NCBI GenBank assembly: GCA_964459845.1
Contig: CAYWOC010000007.1
Location: 1-64,000 of the forward strand
Reading direction: 5' to 3'
Source: CALZFJ01 sp964459845
GTDB lineage: Bacteria > Bacteroidota > Bacteroidia > Bacteroidales > Muribaculaceae
Length of the DNA stretch: 64,000 nt
The position numbers and the translations under genes were made by a program. The notes beneath the pieces are model-generated. The model was not told where the DNA came from. It did not search any database and worked only from the letters and a program-made list of their open reading frames with translations. This document shows positions 1-8,100 of the stretch, in pieces (position 1 is the stretch's first letter; every line of letters starts with the position of its first letter).

Positions 1-804
1 AAGGATAACGACGTTAAGCTTCTGGTCAAGTTGAACGACTTCCTCTGGGTGATTTACACGACCCCAAGAAAGGTCTGTGATGTGGATAAGTCCATCAACA
101 CCGCCCAAGTCGATGAATACACCGTAAGAAGTGATGTTCTTAACAGTTCCTTCAAGTACTTGTCCTTTTTCGAGCTTAGCGATAATATCTTTCTTTTGTT
201 GTTCAAGCTCAGCCTCGATAAGAGCCTTGTGAGATACAACAACATTCTTAAACTCTTGGTTGATTTTAACGACCTTGAATTCCATTGTCTTGCCTACGAA
301 TACATCGTAGTCGCGGATTGGCTTAACATCAATCTGTGAACCTGGAAGGAATGCTTCGATGCCGAATACATCCACAATCATACCACCCTTAGTGCGGCAC
401 TTGATGTAACCCTTAATGATTTCGTCGTTTTCGAGAGCCTCGTTCACGCGATCCCAGCTCTTAGCTGCACGTGCTTTCTTGTGCGACAAGATAAGCTGAC
501 CCTTCTTGTCCTCTTGGTTCTCGATAAACACCTCTACCTTATCACCGACCTTAAGGTCTGGATTGTAGCGGAATTCGTTGTAAGGAATGATACCATCTGA
601 CTTGTAGCCAATGTTAACCACTACCTCACGCTTGTTGAGTGCGATAACGGTACCTTCGGTTACATCTTTGTCCTTGATAGTGTTCAAAGATTCGTCGTAG
701 GTCTTCTCTAATTCCTCGTAAGATTTGCCTCTTTGAGTTTCGCCATTTTCATAGGCTTCCCAATCGAAATCTTCGATTGGAGAATTTTTTAATTCTTCGC
801 TCAT
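1..804 (-). CDS. rpsA: 30S ribosomal protein S1 (5' part, cut by window edge)
   Basis: The frame reads from an ATG at 804 down to base 1 with no stop, giving the first 268 residues. After an acidic N-terminal extension of about 45 residues there are successive S1 (OB-fold) RNA-binding repeats starting near residues 47, 127 and 213; the third contains the typical run GVFIDLGGVDGLIHI. Known role: S1 binds mRNA on the 30S subunit. In Bacteroidota, where Shine-Dalgarno sequences are weak, S1 is thought to matter strongly for initiation. The rest of the gene lies outside the window. A consensus promoter stands about 60 bases upstream. Confidence 0.95.
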   Translation of the reverse strand, partial: MSEELKNSPIEDFDWEAYENGETQRGKSYEELEKTYDESLNTIKDKDVTEGTVIALNKREVVVNIGYKSDGIIPYNEFRYNPDLKVGDKVEVFIENQEDKKGQLILSHKKARAAKSWDRVNEALENDEIIKGYIKCRTKGGMIVDVFGIEAFLPGSQIDVKPIRDYDVFVGKTMEFKVVKINQEFKNVVVSHKALIEAELEQQKKDIIAKLEKGQVLEGTVKNITSYGVFIDLGGVDGLIHITDLSWGRVNHPEEVVQLDQKLNVVIL

Positions 805-865
805 TTAAATAGTTAATAATTAAGTTAATTTTATGTATCAAGCGTCGTTGCTCGACACACAAGTG

Positions 866-898
866 CAAAGGTAAGCATAAAAACTTACATTCGCCAAA
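866..898 (-). promoter_or_regulatory. rpsA promoter (Bacteroidales consensus)
   Basis: Read on the minus strand, TTTG (895-898) is followed after 21 nt by TACCTTTG (866-873), matching the Bacteroidales TTTG / TAnnTTTG consensus. The predicted transcript start is near 862, leaving a leader of about 58 nt before rpsA. Confidence 0.7.
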
Positions 899-1026
899 TA
901 TTTAGCAAAAAATCGCAATTATTTTTTTATCTTATAGCATTTTACGCTATTTTTTTTGCCACAGTGCCGTTATACACACCTACACGCCGATGCCGCTGGC
1001 TCAATCAGCCGGTTCCACGCAAGCCG

Positions 1027-2265
1027 TCATCTTTCGCCCGCCTGAAGCTGCTCAAGCAGTGCGTCACTAAGCAGCGAGCCACGCAGCTCATATCCGCTCT
1101 GCAAGCAGTGTACATGGTCGCGTGGATTCATCAGCCCGTCGGCAAGCCACTTAACAGAAGCGCCTTCGCCTCCTGCCACCGCATAGAGATCCCACACTGG
1201 CACATGCTTGTCTTTGCCATAGCGCACAATCACATCACGCACCTCCTCGATGCGGCGGTTAGTGACAAAAGTCGTCACCATGCGGCTCACTGTGCGATAT
1301 TTGCGTTTGCGCACTCGCACACGTTTCCTCACTGTGCGAGTAGTCTTCTTTTGGCACTCCATAGGCGTGGTCAGCAGGAATTTGGCATTTGGATTGGATT
1401 TTTTTAGCGATTTCACAAGGCGGTCGATGTCGGCATATATGCCATCTGCCGATTCATTGCCAAAAGCCTCGTTCGTGCCCATCGATAATATTATGAGCGA
1501 CGGTGTGAACACTGTTGTCTGCTCAGCAAATTCCGGTATCTTGGTGTAATGGCTGAAGCAAGCCCCGTTGTTGCCAATTGCATTAAACACCAGCCCGGGC
1601 TTCTTGTTCAAAAGATATGCGCCATAGAAAGGTGAGTCGAAGCTTGTAGCCACCGTCACCGAGTCCACGTCGCGATCCAGTTCATAGCGTGTGGCATATT
1701 CCGTCACTGGATTTCCGAGCATAATGGAGTCAGCCACAATTGCCGACGCAAAGCCAGCACCTTTGGCATGAAGGAGCGTAAAAACGGAAAAGCCTCCACA
1801 CGATTTGTCGAGCGATATGTGAAGACGGTGCTCTGGTTGTTCAAATTTCACCGACACTCCAGTCACACCCATACCGCAAGGCCAGTCCTTACTCAGCAGT
1901 CTTGCCCGCACTGTTGCAGCAGTGTCGGCAAACAACCTGTAATCCACCGGTTGATTGGTTCCTGCCATTCGCAATGCGGAGATGCAGCCACGCCCACCGT
2001 CGCCAAACGCCGACTGCAACGTGCGACGCACTACCGCTGCGCTGAAATCAGCCTGAATATGCGAATCACCTATCTGCAGAATTTGGAATTTGCCTTCGGG
2101 CAACTTATTCACATCTGCAAGTTCCGATCGCAACCTCTCCCAGTTGTCACCGTTCATTATAATATGGTTTGCATCGGTGTTCACAAAATCAAGTGTCTGA
2201 GCCACCGACATCATCACACTCGACACAAACAGAGCCACTACAGCTCCAAGTCTTCTTATCTTCAT
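1027..2265 (-). CDS. Secreted SGNH/GDSL-family hydrolase
   Basis: 412 residues. The signal peptide ends near residue 22 (VAQ). SGNH blocks are clear: GDSH at 66-69 (nucleophile Ser68), GNNGA at 231-235, a GTNEA motif near 263, and a C-terminal D383-x-x-H386 pair for the charge relay. Family enzymes remove or transfer acyl groups on glycans, peptidoglycan or lipids; the substrate here cannot be named. An odd feature is a strongly basic segment at residues 306-328 (contains RKRVRVRKRK) between the third block and the catalytic Asp/His. The gene starts 18 bases after the Sel1 gene and is probably the last gene of a four-gene operon. Confidence 0.8.
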   Translation of the reverse strand: MKIRRLGAVVALFVSSVMMSVAQTLDFVNTDANHIIMNGDNWERLRSELADVNKLPEGKFQILQIGDSHIQADFSAAVVRRTLQSAFGDGGRGCISALRMAGTNQPVDYRLFADTAATVRARLLSKDWPCGMGVTGVSVKFEQPEHRLHISLDKSCGGFSVFTLLHAKGAGFASAIVADSIMLGNPVTEYATRYELDRDVDSVTVATSFDSPFYGAYLLNKKPGLVFNAIGNNGACFSHYTKIPEFAEQTTVFTPSLIILSMGTNEAFGNESADGIYADIDRLVKSLKKSNPNAKFLLTTPMECQKKTTRTVRKRVRVRKRKYRTVSRMVTTFVTNRRIEEVRDVIVRYGKDKHVPVWDLYAVAGGEGASVKWLADGLMNPRDHVHCLQSGYELRGSLLSDALLEQLQAGER

Positions 2266-2283
2266 TTTATCTCTCTTGTTTTT

Positions 2284-3132
2284 TCAGTCTTCTTCAATCT
2301 CCTGTTCTGGTTCATAATCATTCTCCACATTCTCGTCGGCTTTGCTGTGCCAGTATTCCGCCTGCTTCTCGTCACCGGTCTGTTCATAGTGATGGGCAAG
2401 AGCCCTTGGGCCCTGAGAATGCCCGAAAGTGTAGTCTTCCTCATAGAGCTTCATCGCAAGGCGCAAATTCTGCGGTGTGCCGATTCCATGTTCAAGCAGA
2501 TAGCCATAATAGAACGATTCGTCGTGCGGATTTCTCTCATAGGCCTCTTCTTGATATTTATAAGCCAATTCGTTCAGATTCTCGTCCTTGAAACTTTCAT
2601 TTTCAGCCTCATCATAGTAATACTCTGCCAAATATTTTATCGCATCTTCATTGCCGAGTTCAGCAGCAAGCGTATAGTAGTCGATTGACACCTCAGGATC
2701 ACCACCTTTGGCTGAATCACCGAAAAATTCGCCCAACCACAATGCTGCAAATTGAGCATACATTCCTTTTTGTTCGGCACAGCGTGTCATGAACGGCTCG
2801 GCATCATACCAGTCATATTTGTCCTCCGTTCCTTCGTATGCCTCACACATAAGCCCCATATAATACAGCGACAGCGAATCATTCTCCTTCGCACCTTTTT
2901 CGAACCACATCAGTGCCTGCTTATAGTCACATTCTATTCCGGCCTCGCCATAATATGTCATATAGCCCATATAGCCGTATGCCGTGGGATTACAGTTTCG
3001 GCATTCCTCTGCCACAATGGGCAAAGCCTCATCATAGCGTCCGTCGCAAATAAGCTCATTGCATTTTTCTATATTATTATTGCTCATGTCTTCACTAAAA
3101 TTTATATTGACACTTTTTCTTGACCAAAACAT
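2284..3132 (-). CDS. Sel1/TPR-repeat protein
   Basis: Up to 282 residues, acidic, with helical repeats of the Sel1 type (for example YKQALMWFEKGAKEND and VSIDYYTLAAELGNEDAIKYLAE). Such repeats form solenoids that bind partner proteins. No signal peptide is visible, so it is probably cytoplasmic. The ATG at 3132 lies two bases after the stop of the upstream small ORF; an in-frame ATG at 3087 (reading MSNNNIEK) is an equally good start and would give 267 residues. It is co-oriented and closely packed with two unknown genes upstream and the SGNH hydrolase downstream. Function unknown. Confidence 0.75.
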   Translation of the reverse strand: MFWSRKSVNINFSEDMSNNNIEKCNELICDGRYDEALPIVAEECRNCNPTAYGYMGYMTYYGEAGIECDYKQALMWFEKGAKENDSLSLYYMGLMCEAYEGTEDKYDWYDAEPFMTRCAEQKGMYAQFAALWLGEFFGDSAKGGDPEVSIDYYTLAAELGNEDAIKYLAEYYYDEAENESFKDENLNELAYKYQEEAYERNPHDESFYYGYLLEHGIGTPQNLRLAMKLYEEDYTFGHSQGPRALAHHYEQTGDEKQAEYWHSKADENVENDYEPEQEIEED

Positions 3133-3134
3133 TC

Positions 3135-3353
3135 TTAATCAAATCTCACTCTTGGATTCATCTGCGAAGGGGTTCGCCACTCAATGCCATATCGGTGCAG
3201 TATATCCTGCTTCATACTCCAATATCTGAAGCAGAAGCCCATATGCCGCGGCGTGAACAAAAGCCTTATTCTCAATTCAAGTTCCACAAGCCATATTATC
3301 GACTTGTAACGCCTCGTGTCCTCCACTGGGTCATGTTTCAAATAGCTGCTCAT
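3135..3353 (-). CDS. Hypothetical protein, 72 residues
   Basis: A short ORF between two co-oriented ORFs, 29 bases after the 118-residue gene and 2 bases before one possible start of the Sel1 gene. The product is basic and aromatic-rich, with no signal peptide, clear membrane segment or motif I recognise. The tight packing argues that it is translated as part of the operon, but size and lack of homology I can name keep confidence modest. Confidence 0.45.
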   Translation of the reverse strand: MSSYLKHDPVEDTRRYKSIIWLVELELRIRLLFTPRHMGFCFRYWSMKQDILHRYGIEWRTPSQMNPRVRFD

Positions 3354-3382
3354 AATTCTATATCTATTTTAAGTTTATGCAT

Positions 3383-3739
3383 TCACTTTCCTCTTTTGCG
3401 CATTCGGCATTCTCGCCTGACATCTGCGAGTATCACGCCGAGATAGCCGTAACGAAAGCGGTCGTTGTCATAACAGGAATAGCGTTGCCACACTTCATCG
3501 GCATCATCGCTATGGTCTTCATTATACGCATAGCAGTCGGAATAGCGGTCGCTTATAATCTCCTGCTCACCGATAGCCATATTGAAAAGTTGCGACAACT
3601 CGTCATCATCAAGCTTCTCGCCATGGCATTTCCATCGGAAATATGCAACATAGCGACCAGCAAGGGCGCAACAGCCCGACTCGTATTCTTCAATGAGCCG
3701 CCGTCTTATCTCGCTCTCAATCTCACCGCCAGTCATCAT
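3383..3739 (-). CDS. Hypothetical protein, 118 residues
   Basis: First gene of the small operon ending in the SGNH hydrolase. The product begins with two Met codons (start at 3739 or 3736), is rich in Glu, Asp, Tyr and Arg, has several Cys residues and ends in a basic tail (RMRKRGK). No signal peptide or membrane helix. A TAnnTTTG element lies at 3779-3786 on the same strand, about 36 bases before the start codon. No family recognised. Confidence 0.6.
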   Translation of the reverse strand: MMTGGEIESEIRRRLIEEYESGCCALAGRYVAYFRWKCHGEKLDDDELSQLFNMAIGEQEIISDRYSDCYAYNEDHSDDADEVWQRYSCYDNDRFRYGYLGVILADVRRECRMRKRGK

Positions 3740-3778
3740 AAGCCAAATCCCAATTGGTTAATCAATCAGTCGTTTTTG

Positions 3779-3786
3779 CAAACTTA
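3779..3786 (-). promoter_or_regulatory. -7 element for the small operon
   Basis: Minus-strand TAAGTTTG matches TAnnTTTG. No clear TTTG is seen at the -33 distance, so this rests on one element and its position just before the first gene. Confidence 0.4.
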
Positions 3787-3927
3787 CATAAAATTAATCA
3801 GTTCTCCACTACTTATCACCGACAAATAGTGTGCCACACTCACATTTTCCGCACATTTTCCGCATAGTTTCACTGCCATCCCACCGACATTCGTGTTTAT
3901 CGCCAACCCGCAAATATTATCGCCCCC

Positions 3928-3976
3928 CAAAAAACAATACAGGATGCTCTGAGCCATTTGGCTTCGAAGCATCCTG
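3928..3976 (-). terminator. Intrinsic terminator after yidC
   Basis: A 9-bp perfect stem, CAGGATGCT (3940-3948) with AGCATCCTG (3968-3976), is followed on the minus strand by a T-rich tract (TATTGTTTTTT, complement of 3929-3939). It lies about 45 bases downstream of the yidC stop codon. Confidence 0.8.
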
Positions 3977-4022
3977 CATCAATGTATGCGTGGTGTTATA
4001 GTTGCGCCTCTATTACAGCTTA

Positions 4023-6146
4023 TTAGTGGCGACCTTTTCCATTGTTCTTGCGACGGTTCTGCTCTTCAAGCATAGCCTTCTGCTGACGCTGCATCTCCTC
4101 CATGCGCGCCATGAAACCGCTCTTTTTCTTCGGCTTCTTTGCATTCTCAGCCATCTGCTTGCGCATCTTCTCCTCGCTCACGAAATGGCGATAACCATAA
4201 TTTTGAATGATGGTGATGAGAAGTGAAAGGAAATAGTAGTAGCTAAGTCCGGCTGCGTAGTTGTTGAAGAACACAAGGAACATGATTGGCATCAAGTACA
4301 TCATCCACTTCATTCCCGGCATCTGGTCGTTGCTCGATGCCTGCGACTGCATTGTTATGCGTGTGTACATAATATTTGTCACGGTCATAAGCAAGCAGAA
4401 CAAGCTGATGTGATTACCGAAATAATTGGTGATGAAAGGAATGTGCGCATTCCACGACACTATGGCATCGGGTGCCGACAGGTCTTTTACCCACAAGAAC
4501 GATTCTCCGCGCAGGTCGATGCACGACGGGAAGAATGTGAACATGGCAAAGAGGAACGGCATTTGCAGAAGCATAGGCAAGCATCCGCTGAACGGGCTTG
4601 CGCCAGCCTGGCTGTATAGAGCCATAGTCTTCTGCTGGCGTGTCATAGCGTTGTCTTTACCGGGATATTTCTCGTTGATTGCCTTAATATCAGGAGCAAG
4701 GAAGCGCATCTTAGCCTGCGACATATAAGTCTTATGCATCAATGGCCACAATACGAGCTTTATTATCAATGTCATTATCAATATCACGATTCCATAATTT
4801 GGAATAAATCCGCCCAAGAAATCGAAAATAGGGATAATGATACATGTATTAATCCATCGGAAGATAGACCATCCGAGCGGAATCATCTTTGTCAGTTCAA
4901 GATCTTCGCTGGTGTTCACTATGTGGTCGTATGACGAAAGTAGCGGATAGCGGTTAGGCCCGAAGAAGAAATTGAATGATGCCGGCTTAGGGTTGCTTGA
5001 GCTGTAGTCCATCGATGATGTAGCCTCCATCTTCTTCAAGTATGTCTCATAATCTGGCGAATCTTTTTCAACCACCTCGCTGTGGAACTTGCCGCCATTG
5101 AACGATGCGGTGTTGATAAGCACGCTTGAGAAGAACTGGTTCTTAAAGCCAATCCACTTTATGCGGTCTTGCGTCTGCTTCTCGTCGTTCTTCGACTCAC
5201 TCAGGTTCTCGACATCACTTCCGGCAAATTTGTAATACAATGCGCTGTTGCGCTCTTCAAACATCTTGCCGGCTTCGTGGCGCGACATCTTCTGCGTCCA
5301 CACGAAGTCCATATTCGGGATATTTGCAGGGATTATGCGGTTCATATTCTCTTGAAGCACATCCATCTGCACATCATAGCGATCTTTGCCCAAAGTGTAT
5401 TTTATACCCCACTTGATACCGTCGCCAAGGTCGAGCTGCATAAGCACAGTAGAGTCGTTGAGTACTGAAGGCGTGAAGTAGAAATCCTTGGTGTCGAAAC
5501 GCTGCGAATTGGTGTTTAGCACGAAGCTGTAGCTGTTTGTCGCTGCGTCAAACATTTCAAGCTGTGGTGCGTTGTAGGCATCATATTGCTTCAACGTCAC
5601 CTTTGAAATAGCTCCTCCCTTGGATGCTATATCCACTTTCAGCAAGTCGTTCTGCAATGAGACTACAGTGTCGTTGCCTCCCATGTGGCGCGCGAAGTTG
5701 CCATTACGCACAAAATCGCTTGCTGCCGCCTTAAGCGATGCCACAGCACGGTTATGAAGCGCCACATCCTTCGGAGTCTTGTTCAGAGCCTCATCGAGCT
5801 CCACAATGCCGCCACCGTCAATCGTCACGCTGCCTGTCAGCTTGTCGCCTGTCAGCTTCAAGTCGGCATTAGCATTCTTCAAGCTGTAGGTCTTCTCGCC
5901 GATAGTATCACCGAGCAATGCTCCATATTGTTTCACGGTCTGCTTTATCGTAGCCACCTCGCTCTGAGTGAGGCTGTCGATGATAGTGCCTGTAGCCGAA
6001 ACGTCGTTCTTCTTGGCTGCCTCGGCTTCGATTCGTGCAGCCTCTTGCCGCCTTGCAATTTCCTCTTGCGAAGGCTGGTTGAGCCACATGAAGCCGAAAA
6101 TCACAGCTCCCATAAGAAGCATTCCGGTGATCGTGTTTTTATCCAT
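4023..6146 (-). CDS. yidC: Membrane protein insertase YidC
   Basis: 707 residues. The N-terminal membrane anchor (residues 5-22) is followed by a large periplasmic beta domain, then the conserved Oxa1/YidC core with hydrophobic segments beginning near FIPNYGIVILIMTLIIKLVL, and a Lys-rich C-terminal tail. YidC inserts and folds inner-membrane proteins, alone or with SecYEG; subunit c of the ATP synthase is a classic client. Length and layout are those of Bacteroidota YidC. The gene starts 44 bases downstream of pyrG and is probably co-transcribed with it; a strong terminator follows. Confidence 0.96.
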   Translation of the reverse strand: MDKNTITGMLLMGAVIFGFMWLNQPSQEEIARRQEAARIEAEAAKKNDVSATGTIIDSLTQSEVATIKQTVKQYGALLGDTIGEKTYSLKNANADLKLTGDKLTGSVTIDGGGIVELDEALNKTPKDVALHNRAVASLKAAASDFVRNGNFARHMGGNDTVVSLQNDLLKVDIASKGGAISKVTLKQYDAYNAPQLEMFDAATNSYSFVLNTNSQRFDTKDFYFTPSVLNDSTVLMQLDLGDGIKWGIKYTLGKDRYDVQMDVLQENMNRIIPANIPNMDFVWTQKMSRHEAGKMFEERNSALYYKFAGSDVENLSESKNDEKQTQDRIKWIGFKNQFFSSVLINTASFNGGKFHSEVVEKDSPDYETYLKKMEATSSMDYSSSNPKPASFNFFFGPNRYPLLSSYDHIVNTSEDLELTKMIPLGWSIFRWINTCIIIPIFDFLGGFIPNYGIVILIMTLIIKLVLWPLMHKTYMSQAKMRFLAPDIKAINEKYPGKDNAMTRQQKTMALYSQAGASPFSGCLPMLLQMPFLFAMFTFFPSCIDLRGESFLWVKDLSAPDAIVSWNAHIPFITNYFGNHISLFCLLMTVTNIMYTRITMQSQASSNDQMPGMKWMMYLMPIMFLVFFNNYAAGLSYYYFLSLLITIIQNYGYRHFVSEEKMRKQMAENAKKPKKKSGFMARMEEMQRQQKAMLEEQNRRKNNGKGRH

Positions 6147-6190
6147 TCTTTTAATCTATAGTTGATTAGTTATTATTACAAAGATTTTTA

Positions 6191-7798
6191 TCACTTTTTA
6201 TTCTCTATGGCGGCACGTATGAAGTCCATGAACAGTGGGTTAGGGTTCAGCACCGTACTGTTGTATTCTGGATGATACTGTGTTCCCACAAACCACTTTT
6301 TGCCTTCCACTTGCACGACTTCCACAAGATGTGTCTCGGGATTCTCGCCTACACACTTCATGCCGGCGTTCTCGAATTGCTCACGATAGTCGTTGTTGAA
6401 CTCGAAGCGGTGACGGTGACGCTCTTCCACCTCAGTCGTACCATAAGCTTTTGCTGGTATAGAGTCTGGCAGTAAGCGGCACTTGTATGCTCCAAGACGC
6501 ATTGTTCCGCCCATATTGGAGATGCTCTTCTGCTCTTCCATAAGGTCGATTACATTGTATGGGGTCTTAGTGTCCATCTCCGTGCTGTTTGCCTCGGTCA
6601 TGCCAAGCACGTCGCGCGCATACTCGATGACCATGCACTGCATACCAAGGCAGATGCCGAATGTAGGCACATCATGCTCGCGGCACCACTTCAATGCCAC
6701 GAATTTGCCTTCAATGCCGCGCTGTCCGAATCCAGGAGCTATAATCACGCCGTCCATATCTTTCAGTTGCTCTTCCACATTGGCTTCGGTCATCTTCTCC
6801 GAACTTATGTAGCGTAGGTCGAGCTTGCGATCGTGATATGTCGCAGCCTGGAAAAGCGATTCAGATATCGACTTATAGGCATCTTGCAATTCCACATATT
6901 TGCCCACAAGACCGATTTTCACCGATTCGGTCGCTCCGTTGAGATGTTCGAGGAACTTGTTCCACTTCGACATATCTGGCTCCCCGCTGTATGGCGTGTT
7001 GGTCTTCTTCAGCACGATTTCATCAAGGTGCTGGCTGTGCATCGTCAATGGCACTTCATAGATTGTAGGCACATCAATCGATTGGATTACAGCATCCACC
7101 GACACGTTGCAGAACAATGCCACTTTGCGGCGAATAGATGCAGGAATGTCTTTCTCGGTGCGAAGCACAAGAATATCTGGCTGAATACCCACTTCTTGAA
7201 GCTGCTTCACTGAATGCTGTGTAGGCTTTGTCTTCAGCTCTTTTGCGGCTTTGATGAATGGCACATATGTCAAGTGAACGCACAAGCAGTTCTGCCCAAG
7301 TTCCCAACGCAGCTGGCGCACTGCCTCAAGGAATGGAAGCGACTCGATGTCGCCCACCGTTCCACCGATTTCCGTTATCACGAAATCATATTTCCCAGTA
7401 TTGCCGAGCAACTTCACATTACGCTTGATTTCATCGGTGATGTGAGGAATAATCTGCACTGTCTTGCCGAGATAATCGCCACGGCGTTCCTTGTCTATCA
7501 CACTTTGATAGATGCGGCCCGTAGTGATATTGTTGGCGCGGGAAGTGTGTATGTTGGTAAAACGCTCATAATGGCCCAAGTCCAAGTCTGCCTCATGTCC
7601 ATCGTCGGTCACATAACATTCGCCATGCTCATAAGGATTCAGCGTACCCGGGTCAATGTTGATATATGGGTCAAATTTTTGAATTGTCACACGGAAGCCG
7701 CGTGATAATAACAATCGTGCTAAGGACGACGAAATGATTCCTTTACCCAAGGAAGATACCACTCCGCCTGTCACAAAAATATACTTTGTATCCACCAC
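6191..7798 (-). CDS. pyrG: CTP synthase (glutamine hydrolysing)
   Basis: 535 residues, the usual length. The synthetase domain (about 1-265) opens with KYIFVTGGVVSSLGKG, and the class I glutamine amidotransferase domain (about 290-535) has the nucleophile Cys383 in FGICLGMQ and the His-Pro-Glu part of the triad in QYHPEYNS. It converts UTP to CTP using ATP and glutamine. The start codon is GTG at 7798, chosen because the resulting N-terminus aligns in length with other Bacteroidota PyrG proteins as I remember them; a second GTG follows directly. The stop of a small upstream ORF directly abuts this start. Confidence 0.95.
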   Translation of the reverse strand: MVDTKYIFVTGGVVSSLGKGIISSSLARLLLSRGFRVTIQKFDPYINIDPGTLNPYEHGECYVTDDGHEADLDLGHYERFTNIHTSRANNITTGRIYQSVIDKERRGDYLGKTVQIIPHITDEIKRNVKLLGNTGKYDFVITEIGGTVGDIESLPFLEAVRQLRWELGQNCLCVHLTYVPFIKAAKELKTKPTQHSVKQLQEVGIQPDILVLRTEKDIPASIRRKVALFCNVSVDAVIQSIDVPTIYEVPLTMHSQHLDEIVLKKTNTPYSGEPDMSKWNKFLEHLNGATESVKIGLVGKYVELQDAYKSISESLFQAATYHDRKLDLRYISSEKMTEANVEEQLKDMDGVIIAPGFGQRGIEGKFVALKWCREHDVPTFGICLGMQCMVIEYARDVLGMTEANSTEMDTKTPYNVIDLMEEQKSISNMGGTMRLGAYKCRLLPDSIPAKAYGTTEVEERHRHRFEFNNDYREQFENAGMKCVGENPETHLVEVVQVEGKKWFVGTQYHPEYNSTVLNPNPLFMDFIRAAIENKK

Positions 7799-7882
7799 TT
7801 AAAGTTTTTTGTTTGATTTCATGTTGTACTGATAGAGCAATTCTTGTGCCTTACGTTCAAGCTCACACGAACAGCAAGCCAC
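7799..7882 (-). CDS. Possible 27-codon leader ORF abutting pyrG
   Basis: A GTG-initiated ORF of 27 codons (product begins MACCSCELERK) ends in TAA at 7799-7801, immediately followed by the GTG start of pyrG in the same frame. It starts about 17 nt after the predicted transcript start. The arrangement would suit translational coupling, but no conservation data are available and the ORF could be chance. Confidence 0.3.
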   Translation of the reverse strand: MACCSCELERKAQELLYQYNMKSNKKL

Positions 7883-7902
7883 ACATCACTTCATATCTTT
7901 TG

Positions 7903-7910
7903 CAAAAGTA
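7903..7910 (-). promoter_or_regulatory. pyrG-yidC -7 element
   Basis: Minus-strand TACTTTTG matches TAnnTTTG; the predicted start is near 7899, about 100 nt before pyrG. A convincing -33 TTTG is not seen. Confidence 0.45.
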
Positions 7911-8100
7911 GCAATAAATCCCCGACCTTTGCTAAGATTATCCGAATTTTTATGAAAAAATAATAAAATCAGCCAAAATTGCCAATTTTCAGCAAAGTGC
8001 ATCTTGGGGGCTATATGCCAAGGTTCGCATCAATATCACATTAATCATATAATAAAACCATCAAAAGCTCGTTATAATCATAATAATACATTTTGAAATT

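Larger units (their letters stand above)
7799..8100. other. Divergent intergenic region pyrG / porU
   Basis: About 300 AT-rich bases between divergent genes. It holds the pyrG -7 element and small leader ORF on the minus strand. Toward porU I see only a near match to the -7 element (TACATTTTG, one extra base, ending 5 bases before the ATG) and no clear -33 element. Confidence 0.5.

Noticed and set aside
935..960. TAGC / GCTA hairpin followed by T8 on the plus strand
   Set aside because: Only a 4-5 bp stem and no plus-strand gene upstream; probably an AT-rich chance match.
1768..2688. 306-codon open frame on the plus strand
   Set aside because: Runs across the SGNH and Sel1 genes on the opposite strand; Ser/Cys/His-rich shadow sequence without family features.
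3784..3972. 62-codon minus-strand frame after yidC
   Set aside because: Its start lies inside the yidC terminator and its frame covers the promoter of the next operon; no coding signal.
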